A stretch of DNA of 64,000 nt from Rhizobiaceae bacterium (GTDB taxonomy: Bacteria; Pseudomonadota; Alphaproteobacteria; Rhizobiales; Rhizobiaceae), in assembly GCA_019635695.1 (NCBI GenBank), contig JAHBYZ010000001.1, positions 1-64,000 of the forward strand. The letters run 5' to 3'. The position numbers and the translations under genes are program-made. This document shows positions 26,965 to 35,753 of this stretch, piece after piece. Within the stretch, counting starts at the first letter, position 1. The number at the start of each line of letters is the position of its first letter. The notes under the pieces were generated by a model. It searched no databases and was not told where the DNA came from. It saw only the letters and a list, made by a program, of their open reading frames with translations.

Positions 26965-27732
26965 TCAGAAGGTCTTGCAGAGCACGCCACCGTCAACGAC
27001 GAGGGTGGCGCCGGTGATGTAGCTGCCTGCGGCGCTTGCCAGCATCAAGGCGGGTCCGGCCAGTTCTACGGGGTCGCCCCACCGGCCGAGCGCGGTTCGC
27101 TCGGTAAAGACGGCCCGCTCCGCTTCGCTCAGCCCCGACAGGTTCAGGTCGGTGAGGAACGGCCCCGGCGCGATGCAGTTCACGGTGATGCCGTACGGCC
27201 CCAGTTCGATCGCGCCGGCTCTTGCCATGCCGATCAGCCCGGCCTTGGTGGCCGAATAGACATGACGCCCTTCCTTCGATGCAAGGCCCATGATCGACGA
27301 AATATGGATGATCCGACCCCAGCGCCGCTCCTTCATTTCCGGGACCAGAGCCCTGCAGAGCGCCATCCCCGCGCTGAGGTTCAGCTCGAGAAGGCGATCC
27401 CAGTCCTCGTCGCGGATCGCGTCGATCGGCTGCGGCGTGTTGCTCCCCGCATTGTTGACCAGGATGTCCACGCGACCGAACTTCGCGACTGCCTGCCGCG
27501 CCAGTCGATCCGCTTGCTCCCGCTGCGCCATGTCGGCGATGAAATAGGCGCCTCTTGCCCGGGTGCCGGCGCAGATTTCCGTGATTGCCGAGGCCAACTC
27601 TTCTTCGTGCCTCGCGGAAATGATCACGTCCGCGCCGGCCTCGGCAAAGCCGCGCGCCATTGCCTTGCCGAGCCCCCGGCTGGCGCCGGTCACAAGCGCC
27701 ACGCGGCCGGTTAGGTCGAACATTCTGTCCAT
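26965..27732 (-). CDS. SDR oxidoreductase (gluconate 5-dehydrogenase-like)
   Basis: A 255-residue classical short-chain dehydrogenase. It has VTGASRGLGKAMARGFAEAG (about 13-32), NNAGSNTP, the SS-x(n)-YSATK active site, and NCIAPGPFLTDL. In the fuconate route it could be the L-fucose dehydrogenase or the 2-keto-3-deoxy-fuconate dehydrogenase; sequence alone does not decide. ATG 27732 is chosen; the ORF continues 69 codons upstream without homology. It is separated from the lactonase by the DUF982 gene. Confidence 0.85.
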   Translation of the reverse strand: MDRMFDLTGRVALVTGASRGLGKAMARGFAEAGADVIISARHEEELASAITEICAGTRARGAYFIADMAQREQADRLARQAVAKFGRVDILVNNAGSNTPQPIDAIRDEDWDRLLELNLSAGMALCRALVPEMKERRWGRIIHISSIMGLASKEGRHVYSATKAGLIGMARAGAIELGPYGITVNCIAPGPFLTDLNLSGLSEAERAVFTERTALGRWGDPVELAGPALMLASAAGSYITGATLVVDGGVLCKTF

Positions 27733-27920
27733 GGTCTCGTCCAGTTGTCGCGGTAGCGGTATTCGCATGCGATGGCCCGCGGGCCAAAGCTTGCCGCAAC
27801 ATCCGGCATGCCGCCAGCCCCCGCCATAGTGTCGCTGTCGGGGTGCGAAGGCGCAGCGATTGCCTGAGTTTGCGGCGACAGCGATGTCGGCCGCGTTTCG
27901 CGAAGTGCCGTGCCGCCGCG

Positions 27921-27953
27921 AAAAGAGAAGGGGCCGCAACCCGGCGGCCCCTT
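27921..27953 (-). terminator. intrinsic terminator after binding protein 1
   Basis: A stem AAGGGGCCGC/GCGGCCCCTT with loop AACCCG (stem 27928-27937 and 27944-27953) lies 25 bases after the binding-protein stop. On the minus strand it is followed by the T-rich TCTCTTTT. It is a good Rho-independent terminator. Confidence 0.75.
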
Positions 27954-27977
27954 GGCATGCACAAGATGCAAGCGATG

Positions 27978-29009
27978 TCAGTCGAGGTTGACGAAGGCGT
28001 TGGCGAAGCTTGCCTTTTCGGCGCCGGCCTTGCCCTCGGCCTTCATGATATCGATCCAGAAGTCCCAGCCCGGCGCGGTGCCGGTCATGTCGGGGAAGAA
28101 GGCGGCGAGGTTCTGCTCGACGATGTTCTTCCAGGTCTCGGCAGGGACGGCTTCCAGGTACTTCGCCTTGTAGGGTGCGCTGTAGCCGAGCGGGTCGGCC
28201 TGGAACTTCGCCAGGATCTCCTTGAGCGCATCCTTCGCGCCCTTCGCGGTGGTGCGGTTGGCGTCAAGCCAGGCTGTGCTGGTGAAGATGGCGGTAAGCG
28301 CGATGTTCTTGAATTTCGGAATGTCGCCGCGCGCGAGACTCAGCACCTGCACCGCCGCGCCGTCGGCCTGCACCGGGGCGAGACCGCCGACCGACCAGAA
28401 CGCACCGTCGATGGCGCCGTTGCGGATGCCCTCGTTCATGGCAGCGATGTCCACCAGCGTGCGGAACTGCAGGTCGTTGATGGTGAGACCAGCCTCGCCC
28501 ATCATCGCGTTGAGCAGCATGTAGTTGGGCGTGCCCGGACCGGAACCGACGATCTGCATGCCCTTAAGCGCGGCGAGGCGCTCGCTGACGGGTGCGTCGA
28601 GCTTGATGCCCGCCTTGTCCGCCGCCGCCTTGTTGACCACGATCTCGCCGACCTGGCCGCCCATCATCGAGAACGACTTGAGGTCGGCGCCCTCGGCGAT
28701 CGCATAGTGGCCCGAAGCTATGCCGGTCTGGCAGAAATCGACCGAGCCGCCGATCAGCGCCGCCATGCAGTTCGGCGAGTTGCCCTTGAAGTCGACGAAC
28801 TCGACCTTGATGCCGTGCTTCTTCTGCACTTCGGCGTCGAGATCGAGCATCCCGGACAGGGCGTGCGGCACGGAAGCGCCCGATGCATTGCCCCAGCGTA
28901 TGGTGACCTCCTGTGCCGACGCGACCGGCACGGATGCAAGCGCCAGGGTGGCGCAAAGCAAAGCAAGTCCTGTCCGGCCCGAGGGGCCGGTTGAAACGAT
29001 CCTGGACAC
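27978..29009 (-). CDS. orphan NitT/TauT-like substrate-binding protein 1
   Basis: A 343-residue periplasmic binding protein of the SsuA/NMT1 type with a Sec signal peptide (GRTGLALLCATLALASVPVA then SAQ). I choose GTG 29009 because GGAGG sits 4 bases upstream; ATG 29042 would add 11 residues. A signature shared with the genes at 30828 and 34199 is SPNCMAALIGGSVDFCQTG followed by AIAEGADLK (about 75-105), including two cysteines. No permease or ATPase is linked. It has its own promoter with operator (29120-29182) and a terminator. Confidence 0.85.
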   Translation of the reverse strand: MSRIVSTGPSGRTGLALLCATLALASVPVASAQEVTIRWGNASGASVPHALSGMLDLDAEVQKKHGIKVEFVDFKGNSPNCMAALIGGSVDFCQTGIASGHYAIAEGADLKSFSMMGGQVGEIVVNKAAADKAGIKLDAPVSERLAALKGMQIVGSGPGTPNYMLLNAMMGEAGLTINDLQFRTLVDIAAMNEGIRNGAIDGAFWSVGGLAPVQADGAAVQVLSLARGDIPKFKNIALTAIFTSTAWLDANRTTAKGAKDALKEILAKFQADPLGYSAPYKAKYLEAVPAETWKNIVEQNLAAFFPDMTGTAPGWDFWIDIMKAEGKAGAEKASFANAFVNLD

Positions 29010-29119
29010 TTTTCCTCCGATCTGCAGCGACGAGCGCCGCATCCAACGTAACCGGCCTGCCGGTGCCGCCCGGCGGCCAATGCGCGGACGGCGGTTCCTC
29101 CCCGGTCACGCCATGGTCG

Positions 29120-29182
29120 AAGCTAATCAGGGATTCATCTCATCGTCAACAATAGAGAATGATATTCTCTATAAAGAATTTC
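29120..29182 (-). promoter_or_regulatory. promoter with shared palindromic operator (site A)
   Basis: A perfect 9-bp inverted repeat, ATAGAGAAT (29152-29160) and ATTCTCTAT (29164-29172) around GAT, followed by AAAGAAT. Two bases downstream on the minus strand is TTGACG (29149-29144), then TAGCTT (29125-29120) after 18 bases, upstream of binding protein 1. The GMC gene stop codon lies inside the palindrome. The placement just upstream of the -35 box suggests an activator site. Confidence 0.7.
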
Positions 29183-30800
29183 GTGGGATGCCGGCACCGG
29201 CCAGGTCGGCCGCCTTCTCGGCGATCATCATCGTTGCGGCCATGGTGTTGCCCGAAACCATGGAAGGCATGATCGAGGCATCCGCGACGCGCAGGCCGGA
29301 AAGGCCGTGCACGGCAAGGGTGGGGTCGACCACGGCCGTCGGGTCGCTCGCCGGCCCCATCCGCGCCGAGCCGACTAGGTGGTAGGTGCCGTGGCCGCCG
29401 GCCCGCGCGTAGGCGAGCAGGTCGGCGTCGCTCGCGGCACGGTCGCCCGGCATCGTCTCGCGCTCCACCATCGCGGCCATGCGCGGCTGCGCCATGATCG
29501 AGCGGGCGAGCCGCATGCCGCCGAGCAGCGCCTGTCGGTCGCGGTCCTCGGCGAGGTAGTTCGGCTGGATGGCGGGCGGCGCCTGCGGGTCCGGCGAGGC
29601 GATGCGTACGAAGCCGTGGCTGTCTGGCCGCAGCTGCCACACGCCGACGGTGAAGCCGGGGAAGGTGTCGAGCTTGCCGGTGAGCCCCTCGGCGAAGGAG
29701 GCGGGCGTGAAGGTGATGACGATGTCGGGCCGGTCGAGGTCCGGCCGCGACTTCCAGAACACGTTGCCGAGCACCAGTCCGAAGGACAGCACGTTTGGAC
29801 GCCCGACCAGCCAGCGCGCGATCTGGCCGACGAGCCGCGGCCCGCGCGTGAGCTCGTTGATCGTTGTCACGCCGCGCGAACGATAGACCATGCGCGCCGC
29901 ATAGTGGTCGCGCAGATTGAGTCCGACGCCGGGCAGGGCATGCCGCACTTCAACGCCGACGCCGGCGAGATGGGCCGGATCGCCGATACCGGAAAGCTGC
30001 AGCAGCTTCGGCGTGTTGATGACGCCGGCGGTGAGGATCACCTCGCGCCGCGCCCGTACCTGTCGGACTTCGCCGCCGCGCTCGTATTCGACGCCGGTGG
30101 CGCGTTGACCGTCGAGCAGCACGCGCCGCGCCACCGCGCGGGTGCGCACGTCGACGCGGCCGCCGCGCAGGGCAGGGCGCAGCAGGCGCTTCAGCGCGTT
30201 CTGCCGCCAGCCTTGGTCGATCGTATACTGGTAGCGCCCGGCCCCGTCCTGTCGCGCGCCGTTATAGTCGGGGTTTTCGGGAATGCCGATATCACCTGCG
30301 GCGGCAACGAAGCCGTCGACGGTTTCCTCTCGCCATTGCAGGTCAGTGACGGGGATGGCACCGAGGTGGCCTCGATACTGACCCTGCTCGCCCGCGCCGA
30401 CACGGCGCTCGGTCTTGCGGAAATAGGGCAGCACGTCGGCATGGGACCAGCCGGGGTTGCCGGCCGCGGCCCAGTCGTCGAAATCCTGCGCCTGACCGCG
30501 CACATAGATCATGCCGTTGATCGAAGCCGAGCCGCCCAGAACGCGGCCCTGGATGGCGGAGAGGCGGCGGCCGTCTATGTGCGGACCGGGCTCCGTCTGG
30601 AAGCCCCAGGTGTAGCGGCTGCCGAATACCACCTTGATGAAGCCGGCCGGGATATGCAGCCACGGATCGCGGTCTCCGGGGCCGGCTTCGAGCAGGCAGA
30701 TCGTGACGCCGGGGCGTTCTGCCAGCCGCGCGGCGAGCACGCAGCCCGCCGCGCCGCCGCCGACGATGACGTAGTCGAATTCGTCGGCGGCCACTTGCAT
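29169..30800 (-). CDS. GMC-family flavin oxidoreductase
   Basis: A 543-residue glucose-methanol-choline oxidoreductase, a choline/alcohol dehydrogenase relative. It has the FAD motif YVIVGGGAAGCVLAARLAE (about 10-28), the first GMC signature GRVLGGSASINGMIYVRG, the second signature near GVINTPKLLQLSGIG, and the C-terminal GHGTYHLVGSARMG with the active-site histidine, then SMVSGNTMAATMMIAEKAAD. It would oxidise an alcohol in the pathway. It is 27 bases downstream of binding protein 2 and probably co-transcribed with it from site B. Confidence 0.92.
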   Translation of the reverse strand: MQVAADEFDYVIVGGGAAGCVLAARLAERPGVTICLLEAGPGDRDPWLHIPAGFIKVVFGSRYTWGFQTEPGPHIDGRRLSAIQGRVLGGSASINGMIYVRGQAQDFDDWAAAGNPGWSHADVLPYFRKTERRVGAGEQGQYRGHLGAIPVTDLQWREETVDGFVAAAGDIGIPENPDYNGARQDGAGRYQYTIDQGWRQNALKRLLRPALRGGRVDVRTRAVARRVLLDGQRATGVEYERGGEVRQVRARREVILTAGVINTPKLLQLSGIGDPAHLAGVGVEVRHALPGVGLNLRDHYAARMVYRSRGVTTINELTRGPRLVGQIARWLVGRPNVLSFGLVLGNVFWKSRPDLDRPDIVITFTPASFAEGLTGKLDTFPGFTVGVWQLRPDSHGFVRIASPDPQAPPAIQPNYLAEDRDRQALLGGMRLARSIMAQPRMAAMVERETMPGDRAASDADLLAYARAGGHGTYHLVGSARMGPASDPTAVVDPTLAVHGLSGLRVADASIMPSMVSGNTMAATMMIAEKAADLAGAGIPRNSL

Positions 30801-30827
30801 CGCCCCGCTTCTACCTCGTCCGCGCCC

Positions 30828-31859
30828 CTACTTCGCCTTAGCAACGTCGGCGACGACCTTGTCGAAGGCGGCCGGCGCGTAGTCCTTGCCGGTGCTCTGC
30901 GCCTGCAGGGCGATGAGCTGGTTCCAGCCCGCCTCGGTGCCAGTAACGCCGTCGATGAAGGACAATGCGCCCTGCCTGAAGCTGTCTTCCCATAGTGCCG
31001 GGTCGATGTTGGGGAAGTACTTCTCGCGGATCACCACTGAGGCGCCCTGGGGATCGTCCTTCATGCGCTTGATCGTGGCGGCGTAGGCGGCGTGCACGCG
31101 CTTCACCAGGTCCGGGTTCTCGTCCACCCAGCTGGCGCGGGCAAACACCGACACGTAGGGGATTTCGGCCAGCGACGGCACATCGCCGCGGCCGATGCTG
31201 ACCCAGCGCACGCCGGTGTTGTCCTGCAGCAGGTTGCTGAGCGGACCCACGCTCCACATGGCCGCGTCGATGCGGTCGTTGCGCATGGACTCGATCATCG
31301 CCGTGGTGTCGGTGAGCGTCTGGTACTGCACGTCCTGCGGGGTGAGGCCGGCAGACTTCAACATCTCGGTCAGCAGCGTGTAGTTGGCGTTGCCGGGGGG
31401 CGAGGAAGAGAAGCGCAGGCCCTTGAGCATGCCGAGCTTCTGTTCGACTGGCGCGCTCTCGGCCACGCCGGACGCTGCCACGGCCTTGCTCGACACGACG
31501 ATCTCGATCGCCGGGCGCGCGAAGATGGCAACCACCTTCAGCGCCGCGCCTTCAGCAATCGCGTCCATGCCGGTGGTCGTGCCGGCCTGGCATAGGTCGG
31601 CGTCGCCTGACAGCACGGCATTGATGCAGTTGGGCGAGGAGCCGCGGAAGTCGATGATCTCCGGCGCGATGCCCTGCGCCTCGAACAAATCCGGTTTCGC
31701 CGCGGTCAGCGGGGCCGGCGAGTTGACGATCGAGATCGCCGAAGCGCCGATCTTGAGCGCGTCCGCTGCGTGGGCGGACCCCGCCAGCAACACCGCCGAG
31801 GCGCAAAGAAGAGCCGTTCGCCGGGCTGCGCGCCCGGCGGCCAAGATACTGAATTGCAT
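30828..31859 (-). CDS. orphan NitT/TauT-like substrate-binding protein 2
   Basis: A 343-residue paralogue of the proteins at 27978 and 34199. It has a signal peptide (RTALLCASAVLLAGSAHA, cleavage near 31) and the shared signature SSPNCINAVLSGDADLCQAG followed by AIAEGAALKV. ATG 31859 has GGAGGAAA upstream. No ABC permease or ATPase gene is nearby, so it must use a distant transporter or have another periplasmic role. It is transcribed from site B ahead of the GMC gene. Confidence 0.86.
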   Translation of the reverse strand: MQFSILAAGRAARRTALLCASAVLLAGSAHAADALKIGASAISIVNSPAPLTAAKPDLFEAQGIAPEIIDFRGSSPNCINAVLSGDADLCQAGTTTGMDAIAEGAALKVVAIFARPAIEIVVSSKAVAASGVAESAPVEQKLGMLKGLRFSSSPPGNANYTLLTEMLKSAGLTPQDVQYQTLTDTTAMIESMRNDRIDAAMWSVGPLSNLLQDNTGVRWVSIGRGDVPSLAEIPYVSVFARASWVDENPDLVKRVHAAYAATIKRMKDDPQGASVVIREKYFPNIDPALWEDSFRQGALSFIDGVTGTEAGWNQLIALQAQSTGKDYAPAAFDKVVADVAKAK

Positions 31860-31883
31860 AGGTTTCCTCCGTATAGCAGGTGA

Positions 31884-31945
31884 ACGCTAGCAGGAGTTTC
31901 GTCACCTGTCAAAGAATGAGAATGATATTCTCTATTGAGAAATTG
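31884..31945 (-). promoter_or_regulatory. promoter with shared operator (site B)
   Basis: GAGAAT (31918-31923), GAT, then ATTCTCTAT (31927-31935), followed by TGAGAAA. On the minus strand TTGACA (31912-31907) and TAGCGT (31889-31884) are 17 bases apart, and the operator is 2 bases upstream of the -35 box, exactly as at site A. It drives binding protein 2 and the GMC gene. Confidence 0.72.
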
Positions 31946-31957
31946 TATAGGGAGCAG

Positions 31958-32380
31958 TCAACGCCCGGTCGCCGACCTGCCCGCGACGACGTTCATGCGC
32001 CGCAACCGGAATCGCCAGGCTCCCCGCTCCCGCACCAGCTCGTCGTCATACTCGCCGAGCACGTAGGGTATGCCGGTCCAGTCATCGATCCTGAAGGCGA
32101 GCACGTAGGCGCGTACCCTCGCGCCTTGCTCGGCCGGGTCGATCACGATGTTGGTCAGCACATGGCGGATGTGCGGCCCGCCCGCCTCGCGGCGGCTCGC
32201 CACATAGGCGGCCAGCCGCTCGCGACCGCTGGCGCGCACGGTCCCGTTCGCCGACAGCACGCCGTCTTGCGTGAACAGCGACGCCCACTCCTCGGCCTCG
32301 AAATGGTCGATCGCTTGGTTGTAGCGGGCGAGCAACTCGCCGATCTCGACGCGGTCCTCGGCGGTCAGCTGCGGGGCCAT
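31958..32380 (-). CDS. SnoaL-like (NTF2-fold) protein 1
   Basis: A 140-residue NTF2-like protein: LTAEDRVEIGELLARYNQAI (about 5-24), EEWASLFTQDGVLS, HVLTNIVIDP, and a C-terminal GAWRFRLRRMNVVAG strand. Proteins of this fold act as isomerases, dehydratases or small ligand-binding partners. It directly follows a second SnoaL-like gene (2-base gap) in the long leftward operon with the LLM oxidoreductase, so it probably acts on a pathway intermediate. Confidence 0.78.
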   Translation of the reverse strand: MAPQLTAEDRVEIGELLARYNQAIDHFEAEEWASLFTQDGVLSANGTVRASGRERLAAYVASRREAGGPHIRHVLTNIVIDPAEQGARVRAYVLAFRIDDWTGIPYVLGEYDDELVRERGAWRFRLRRMNVVAGRSATGR

Positions 32381-32382
32381 TG

Positions 32383-32943
32383 TCAAGCCTGTTCCCAGGT
32401 CGTCCAGGTCGGCAGCTTCTCCGGATAGTCGGCCGGTCGCCGGTCGCCATAGGCGCGCATGCGCATGGGCGACCCCAACCCTTCGGCGTATTCGCCGACC
32501 GGCATGTAGTAGAAATAGGAAAGCATCCGACGATGGATGCGCCACGCGCCGCCCTCGCGGCGATATGTGTCATCGTAGCGCATGGCCGCGACCATCGCCT
32601 GGCCGTTGCGGAAGCACTCGGCATGGCCGAGAAGCTGGCCGCGTGCCAGATCGTCGTCCGCCTCGTCGAACCTGACCACAAGATCGTGCGTCCAGTGATA
32701 AGTCGGCCCGAGCGCGCGGAAACGCACCTTGTACATCTCAACGATGGCGTGGCGGCCGGTATGAAACCGCGAACCGTCGCGCGATTCAAAGGTGCAGTCC
32801 TCGGTGAACAGGCTGCCGAGCAGCGCCATGTCGCGGTCGTCGCACGCGCGGGCATACGTGGTGCACAGCTCCGCGATGGCCGTGCGCGACTCTATCCGGT
32901 CTATGCGCCGCGCGAGTGCGGCAAGGTCGGCTGGCGCGTTCAT
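32383..32943 (-). CDS. SnoaL-like (NTF2-fold) protein 2
   Basis: A 186-residue NTF2-fold protein: SRTAIAELCTTYARACDDRD (about 19-38), LFTEDCTFESRDG, HWTHDLVVRFDEADDD, and WRIHRRMLSYFYYMPVGEYA. The C-terminal extension with MRMRAYGDRRPADYPE is longer than in the smaller neighbour. The tandem pair could form a heteromeric enzyme. GGAGGAC lies upstream of ATG 32943. The reaction is unknown. Confidence 0.78.
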   Translation of the reverse strand: MNAPADLAALARRIDRIESRTAIAELCTTYARACDDRDMALLGSLFTEDCTFESRDGSRFHTGRHAIVEMYKVRFRALGPTYHWTHDLVVRFDEADDDLARGQLLGHAECFRNGQAMVAAMRYDDTYRREGGAWRIHRRMLSYFYYMPVGEYAEGLGSPMRMRAYGDRRPADYPEKLPTWTTWEQA

Positions 32944-32966
32944 GGTGTCCTCCGTTCAGGCTCCGT

Positions 32967-34133
32967 TCAGAACGAGCGCGGCAGCCCGAGCATCTTCTCG
33001 CCGATGTAAGACAGCACGAGGTTCTGCGAGATCGGCGCGATCTTCCACACGCGCGCCTCGCGGAAGTAGCGCTCGACGTGGAACTCGCGTGCATAGCCGA
33101 AGCCGCCGAGCGTCTGCATGGCGCGGTCGGTCGCCTCGAAGGCGGCTTCCGTGGCGAGGTATTTGGCGATGTTGGCGAGGTCGCCGCAGGGCAGCTCGTT
33201 GTCGTAGAGCCAGGCTGCCTTCAACGTCAGGATCTCTGCCGCCTCCAGCTTGGCCAGCGAGTCGGCCAGCGGGAACTGGATGCCCTGGTTCTGGCCGATG
33301 GCGCGACCGAACACCTTGCGGTCCTTGGCGTATTGCGTGGCACGCTTGATCGCGACGCGGCCGAGCTGGATGGCGGAGTAGGCGACGAGGATGCGCTCGG
33401 CGTTTAGGCCGTCGAGCAGATAGTGGAAGCCGCGGCCTTCCTCACCGATGCGATCGCTCTCGTGCACCCTGAGATTGTCGTACCAGACCTCGCACGACGA
33501 GATCGCGTTGCGGCCCATCTTCGGGATCGGCCTGATCGTCACCGCCGACGGATCGAGGTCGGCGAGGAACAGCGTCATGCCGTCCGTCTTCTTCCTGCAC
33601 TGGTCGAGCGGCGTAGTGCGGGTGAGCAGCATCACCTTGTTCGACTGCTCGGCCTTGGAGGTCCACACCTTGCGGCCGTTGACCACGTAGTGGTCGCCGT
33701 CGCGCTTCGCGAAGGTGGTGATCTTGGTCGTGTCGGTGCCGGCGTCGGGCTCGGTGACGCCGAAGCAGACATGCAGCTCGCCCGACACGAGTTGCGGCAA
33801 GTACTTCTCCCGCATCGCGTCGCCGCCGAACTTGACCACCGGGCTCATGCCGAAGATGCCGACATGCACGGCCGTACAGCCCGACAGTCCGGCACCCGAG
33901 CCGGACACCGCGCCGAGGATCAGCGCGGCTTCCGTCAGGCCGAGGCCCGACCCGCCGAATTTCTCCGGAATCGTGACGCCCAGGAAACCGTTGGAGACGA
34001 ATGCGTTGTAGAACTCCCACGGGAATTCGTGGCGGTCGTCCTTGCCTTCCCAGTACTCGTCCGGAAAGTCCTGCATGATCGCCTCGACCGCGGAGCGGAT
34101 GGCGATCTGGTCTTCGGTCAGATTGTAGTCCAT
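32967..34133 (-). CDS. acyl-CoA dehydrogenase (no YEGT glutamate)
   Basis: A 388-residue acyl-CoA dehydrogenase with MDYNLTEDQIAIRSAVEAIM, CFGVTEPDAGTDTTKI (about 125-140), KVWTSKAEQSNKV and TLGGFGYAREFHVERYFREA. The C-terminal position of the usual catalytic glutamate (YEGT) reads WKIAPISQ. The base must therefore lie elsewhere, or the reaction differs, as in some branched-chain or steroid dehydrogenases. ATG 34133 is chosen at the family N-terminus. It sits in the LLM operon between SnoaL 2 and binding protein 3. Confidence 0.88.
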   Translation of the reverse strand: MDYNLTEDQIAIRSAVEAIMQDFPDEYWEGKDDRHEFPWEFYNAFVSNGFLGVTIPEKFGGSGLGLTEAALILGAVSGSGAGLSGCTAVHVGIFGMSPVVKFGGDAMREKYLPQLVSGELHVCFGVTEPDAGTDTTKITTFAKRDGDHYVVNGRKVWTSKAEQSNKVMLLTRTTPLDQCRKKTDGMTLFLADLDPSAVTIRPIPKMGRNAISSCEVWYDNLRVHESDRIGEEGRGFHYLLDGLNAERILVAYSAIQLGRVAIKRATQYAKDRKVFGRAIGQNQGIQFPLADSLAKLEAAEILTLKAAWLYDNELPCGDLANIAKYLATEAAFEATDRAMQTLGGFGYAREFHVERYFREARVWKIAPISQNLVLSYIGEKMLGLPRSF

Positions 34134-34198
34134 GGCGGCGCTCCGGTGCGGCGATGCGATGCCGTCCGCCCGAAAGGGGGCGGGGGCGGGGGATCGGG

Positions 34199-35218
34199 TC
34201 AGTCGGCGCGGGCGGCTTCCAGTACGACGTTCTCGAACGCGGCGCGGGAGTAGTCCTTGCCCGAGCTCGACTTCTGGATGTCGAGGAAGCGCTGCCACGC
34301 AGCGGCGTTGACGCCGGCGCCCTGGATGAAGGTCGGCACGGCCTGGGTGTAGCCGTCGTTCCAGAACGCTGCATCAAGGTCGGGGAAGAACTTGGCGCGG
34401 ATCAGCTCGGCCGATTCCTCGGGCCTGTCGCGCAGGCGCAGGTTCGCCTCGGCATAGGCGTCGTGAATGCGCTTCGCCACATCCGGATTCTGCTCCACCC
34501 AGGCCTTGCGGGCGAAGGCGGTGATGAAGGGGAGGCCCTGGAAGTCCTCGACGTCGCCGCGGGCGAAGCTGATCCAGCGCACGCCCTTGCCTTCGACCAC
34601 GACCGGGCTCAGCGAGCCGACCGTCCACAGGGCGCCGTCGAACTGCTCGTTGCGGATTCCTTCGATCATGGCCTGCACGTCGGCCAGCGTGCGATAGCGC
34701 ACGTCCGATATGCCGAGCCCGACGGTCTGCATCATGGAGTCGAACATGGTGTAGTAGGCGCTGCCCGGCGCCGACGTGACCATCGACAGGCCGGCCAGAG
34801 CCTTGATGCGCTCGGCGACCGGACCGTCGACCTTCACGGGCAGGCCGGCCACCGTCTTCGACGACAGCACGAACTCGCCGTTCGGGCCGGTGGCGATGGC
34901 GACGGCAACGAGGTCGGCGCCCTCGGCGATGGCGTCCGTGCCGGTCGGCGTGCCGACCTGGCAGATCTCGACGGCCTCCGAGATCAGCGCGGCGATGCAG
35001 TTGGGCGCCGCACCGCGCAGGTCGGTCACCTCGACGTCGATCCCGTGCGCGCCGAAGACCGACGGGTCGGCCGCGGCGAGCGCGATCGGCGCGTGCGCGA
35101 TGTTGATGGCCGCCGCCGCGACGCGGACCTTGTCCTGCGCCTGGGCGGCGTGGACGCCCAGCGACAGCGCGGCCGCAAGCGCGACGGCGCCCGCCGTCAG
35201 ATCAATTCTGCTCGACAT
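34199..35218 (-). CDS. orphan NitT/TauT-like substrate-binding protein 3
   Basis: A 339-residue third member of the paralogous set, with signal peptide (AGAVALAAALSLGVHAAQA, cleavage near 29) and the signature AAPNCIAALISEAVEICQVG followed by AIAEGADLV. AGGAGGAATC precedes ATG 35218. Unlike the other two it is inside a catabolic operon, between an acyl-CoA dehydrogenase and a MaoC gene, again without permease or ATPase partners. Confidence 0.86.
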   Translation of the reverse strand: MSSRIDLTAGAVALAAALSLGVHAAQAQDKVRVAAAAINIAHAPIALAAADPSVFGAHGIDVEVTDLRGAAPNCIAALISEAVEICQVGTPTGTDAIAEGADLVAVAIATGPNGEFVLSSKTVAGLPVKVDGPVAERIKALAGLSMVTSAPGSAYYTMFDSMMQTVGLGISDVRYRTLADVQAMIEGIRNEQFDGALWTVGSLSPVVVEGKGVRWISFARGDVEDFQGLPFITAFARKAWVEQNPDVAKRIHDAYAEANLRLRDRPEESAELIRAKFFPDLDAAFWNDGYTQAVPTFIQGAGVNAAAWQRFLDIQKSSSGKDYSRAAFENVVLEAARAD

Positions 35219-35256
35219 GATTCCTCCTGTGGGATCGGTGTCCGTCCGCCGGCGGC

Positions 35257-35718
35257 TTAGCGGACCGCGCCCGACTTCTTCATCATCAGGCCGGCGCGCA
35301 CGGCGGTGACCACCACCTCGTCGCGCTGGTTGTAGCCATAGTGCTTGAAGATCACGATGCCGGCGGTCGGGTGCTTCTTGCTCTCGCGCTTCGACACGAT
35401 GTGCGTCTCGCCGCGCAGCGTGTCGCCGATGCGCACCGGGTTGGGGAAGCGGATCTCCTCGTAGCCGAGGTTGCCCAGCGTGGTGCCCAGCGTCGTGTCG
35501 CGCACCGAGATGCCGCCGATGAAGGACAGCGTCCACAGGCTGTTGACCACGCGGGTGCCGTGCAGCGTCTTCTTGGAGAACTCGTCGTCCAGATGCAGCG
35601 GCTGGTCGTTGTGGGCGAGCGTGGTGAACAGGATGTTGTCGATGTCGGTCACCGTGCGGGTGACGACATGCTTGAACACCATGCCAGGCTCGAGTTCCTC
35701 GTAATATTTGCCGCTCAT
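35257..35718 (-). CDS. MaoC-family dehydratase
   Basis: A 153-residue hot-dog protein with YYEELEPGMVFKHVVTRTVT (about 5-24) and DNILFTTLAHNDQPLHLDDE. NDQPLHL matches the D-x-N-P-x-H hydratase pattern with the catalytic Asp/His pair. GTRVVNSLWTLSFIGGISV and FPNPVRIGDTLRGETHIV are typical of MaoC/mesaconyl-CoA-type hydratases. It likely hydrates an enoyl-CoA with (R) stereochemistry. Confidence 0.87.
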   Translation of the reverse strand: MSGKYYEELEPGMVFKHVVTRTVTDIDNILFTTLAHNDQPLHLDDEFSKKTLHGTRVVNSLWTLSFIGGISVRDTTLGTTLGNLGYEEIRFPNPVRIGDTLRGETHIVSKRESKKHPTAGIVIFKHYGYNQRDEVVVTAVRAGLMMKKSGAVR

Positions 35719-35753
35719 CGCGCGCTCCCTGTCTCTCTTGGTTGGCTGGCCGA

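Noticed and set aside
29152..29182. Operator copies considered as IS ends or CRISPR-like repeats
   Set aside because: The copies are short, variable, single or tandem at promoters, with no spacers of regular length and no linked cas genes or transposase.
29379..30995. 538-codon plus-strand frame opposite the GMC gene
   Set aside because: The GMC oxidoreductase on the minus strand has all FAD and signature motifs; the plus-strand frame is a shadow.
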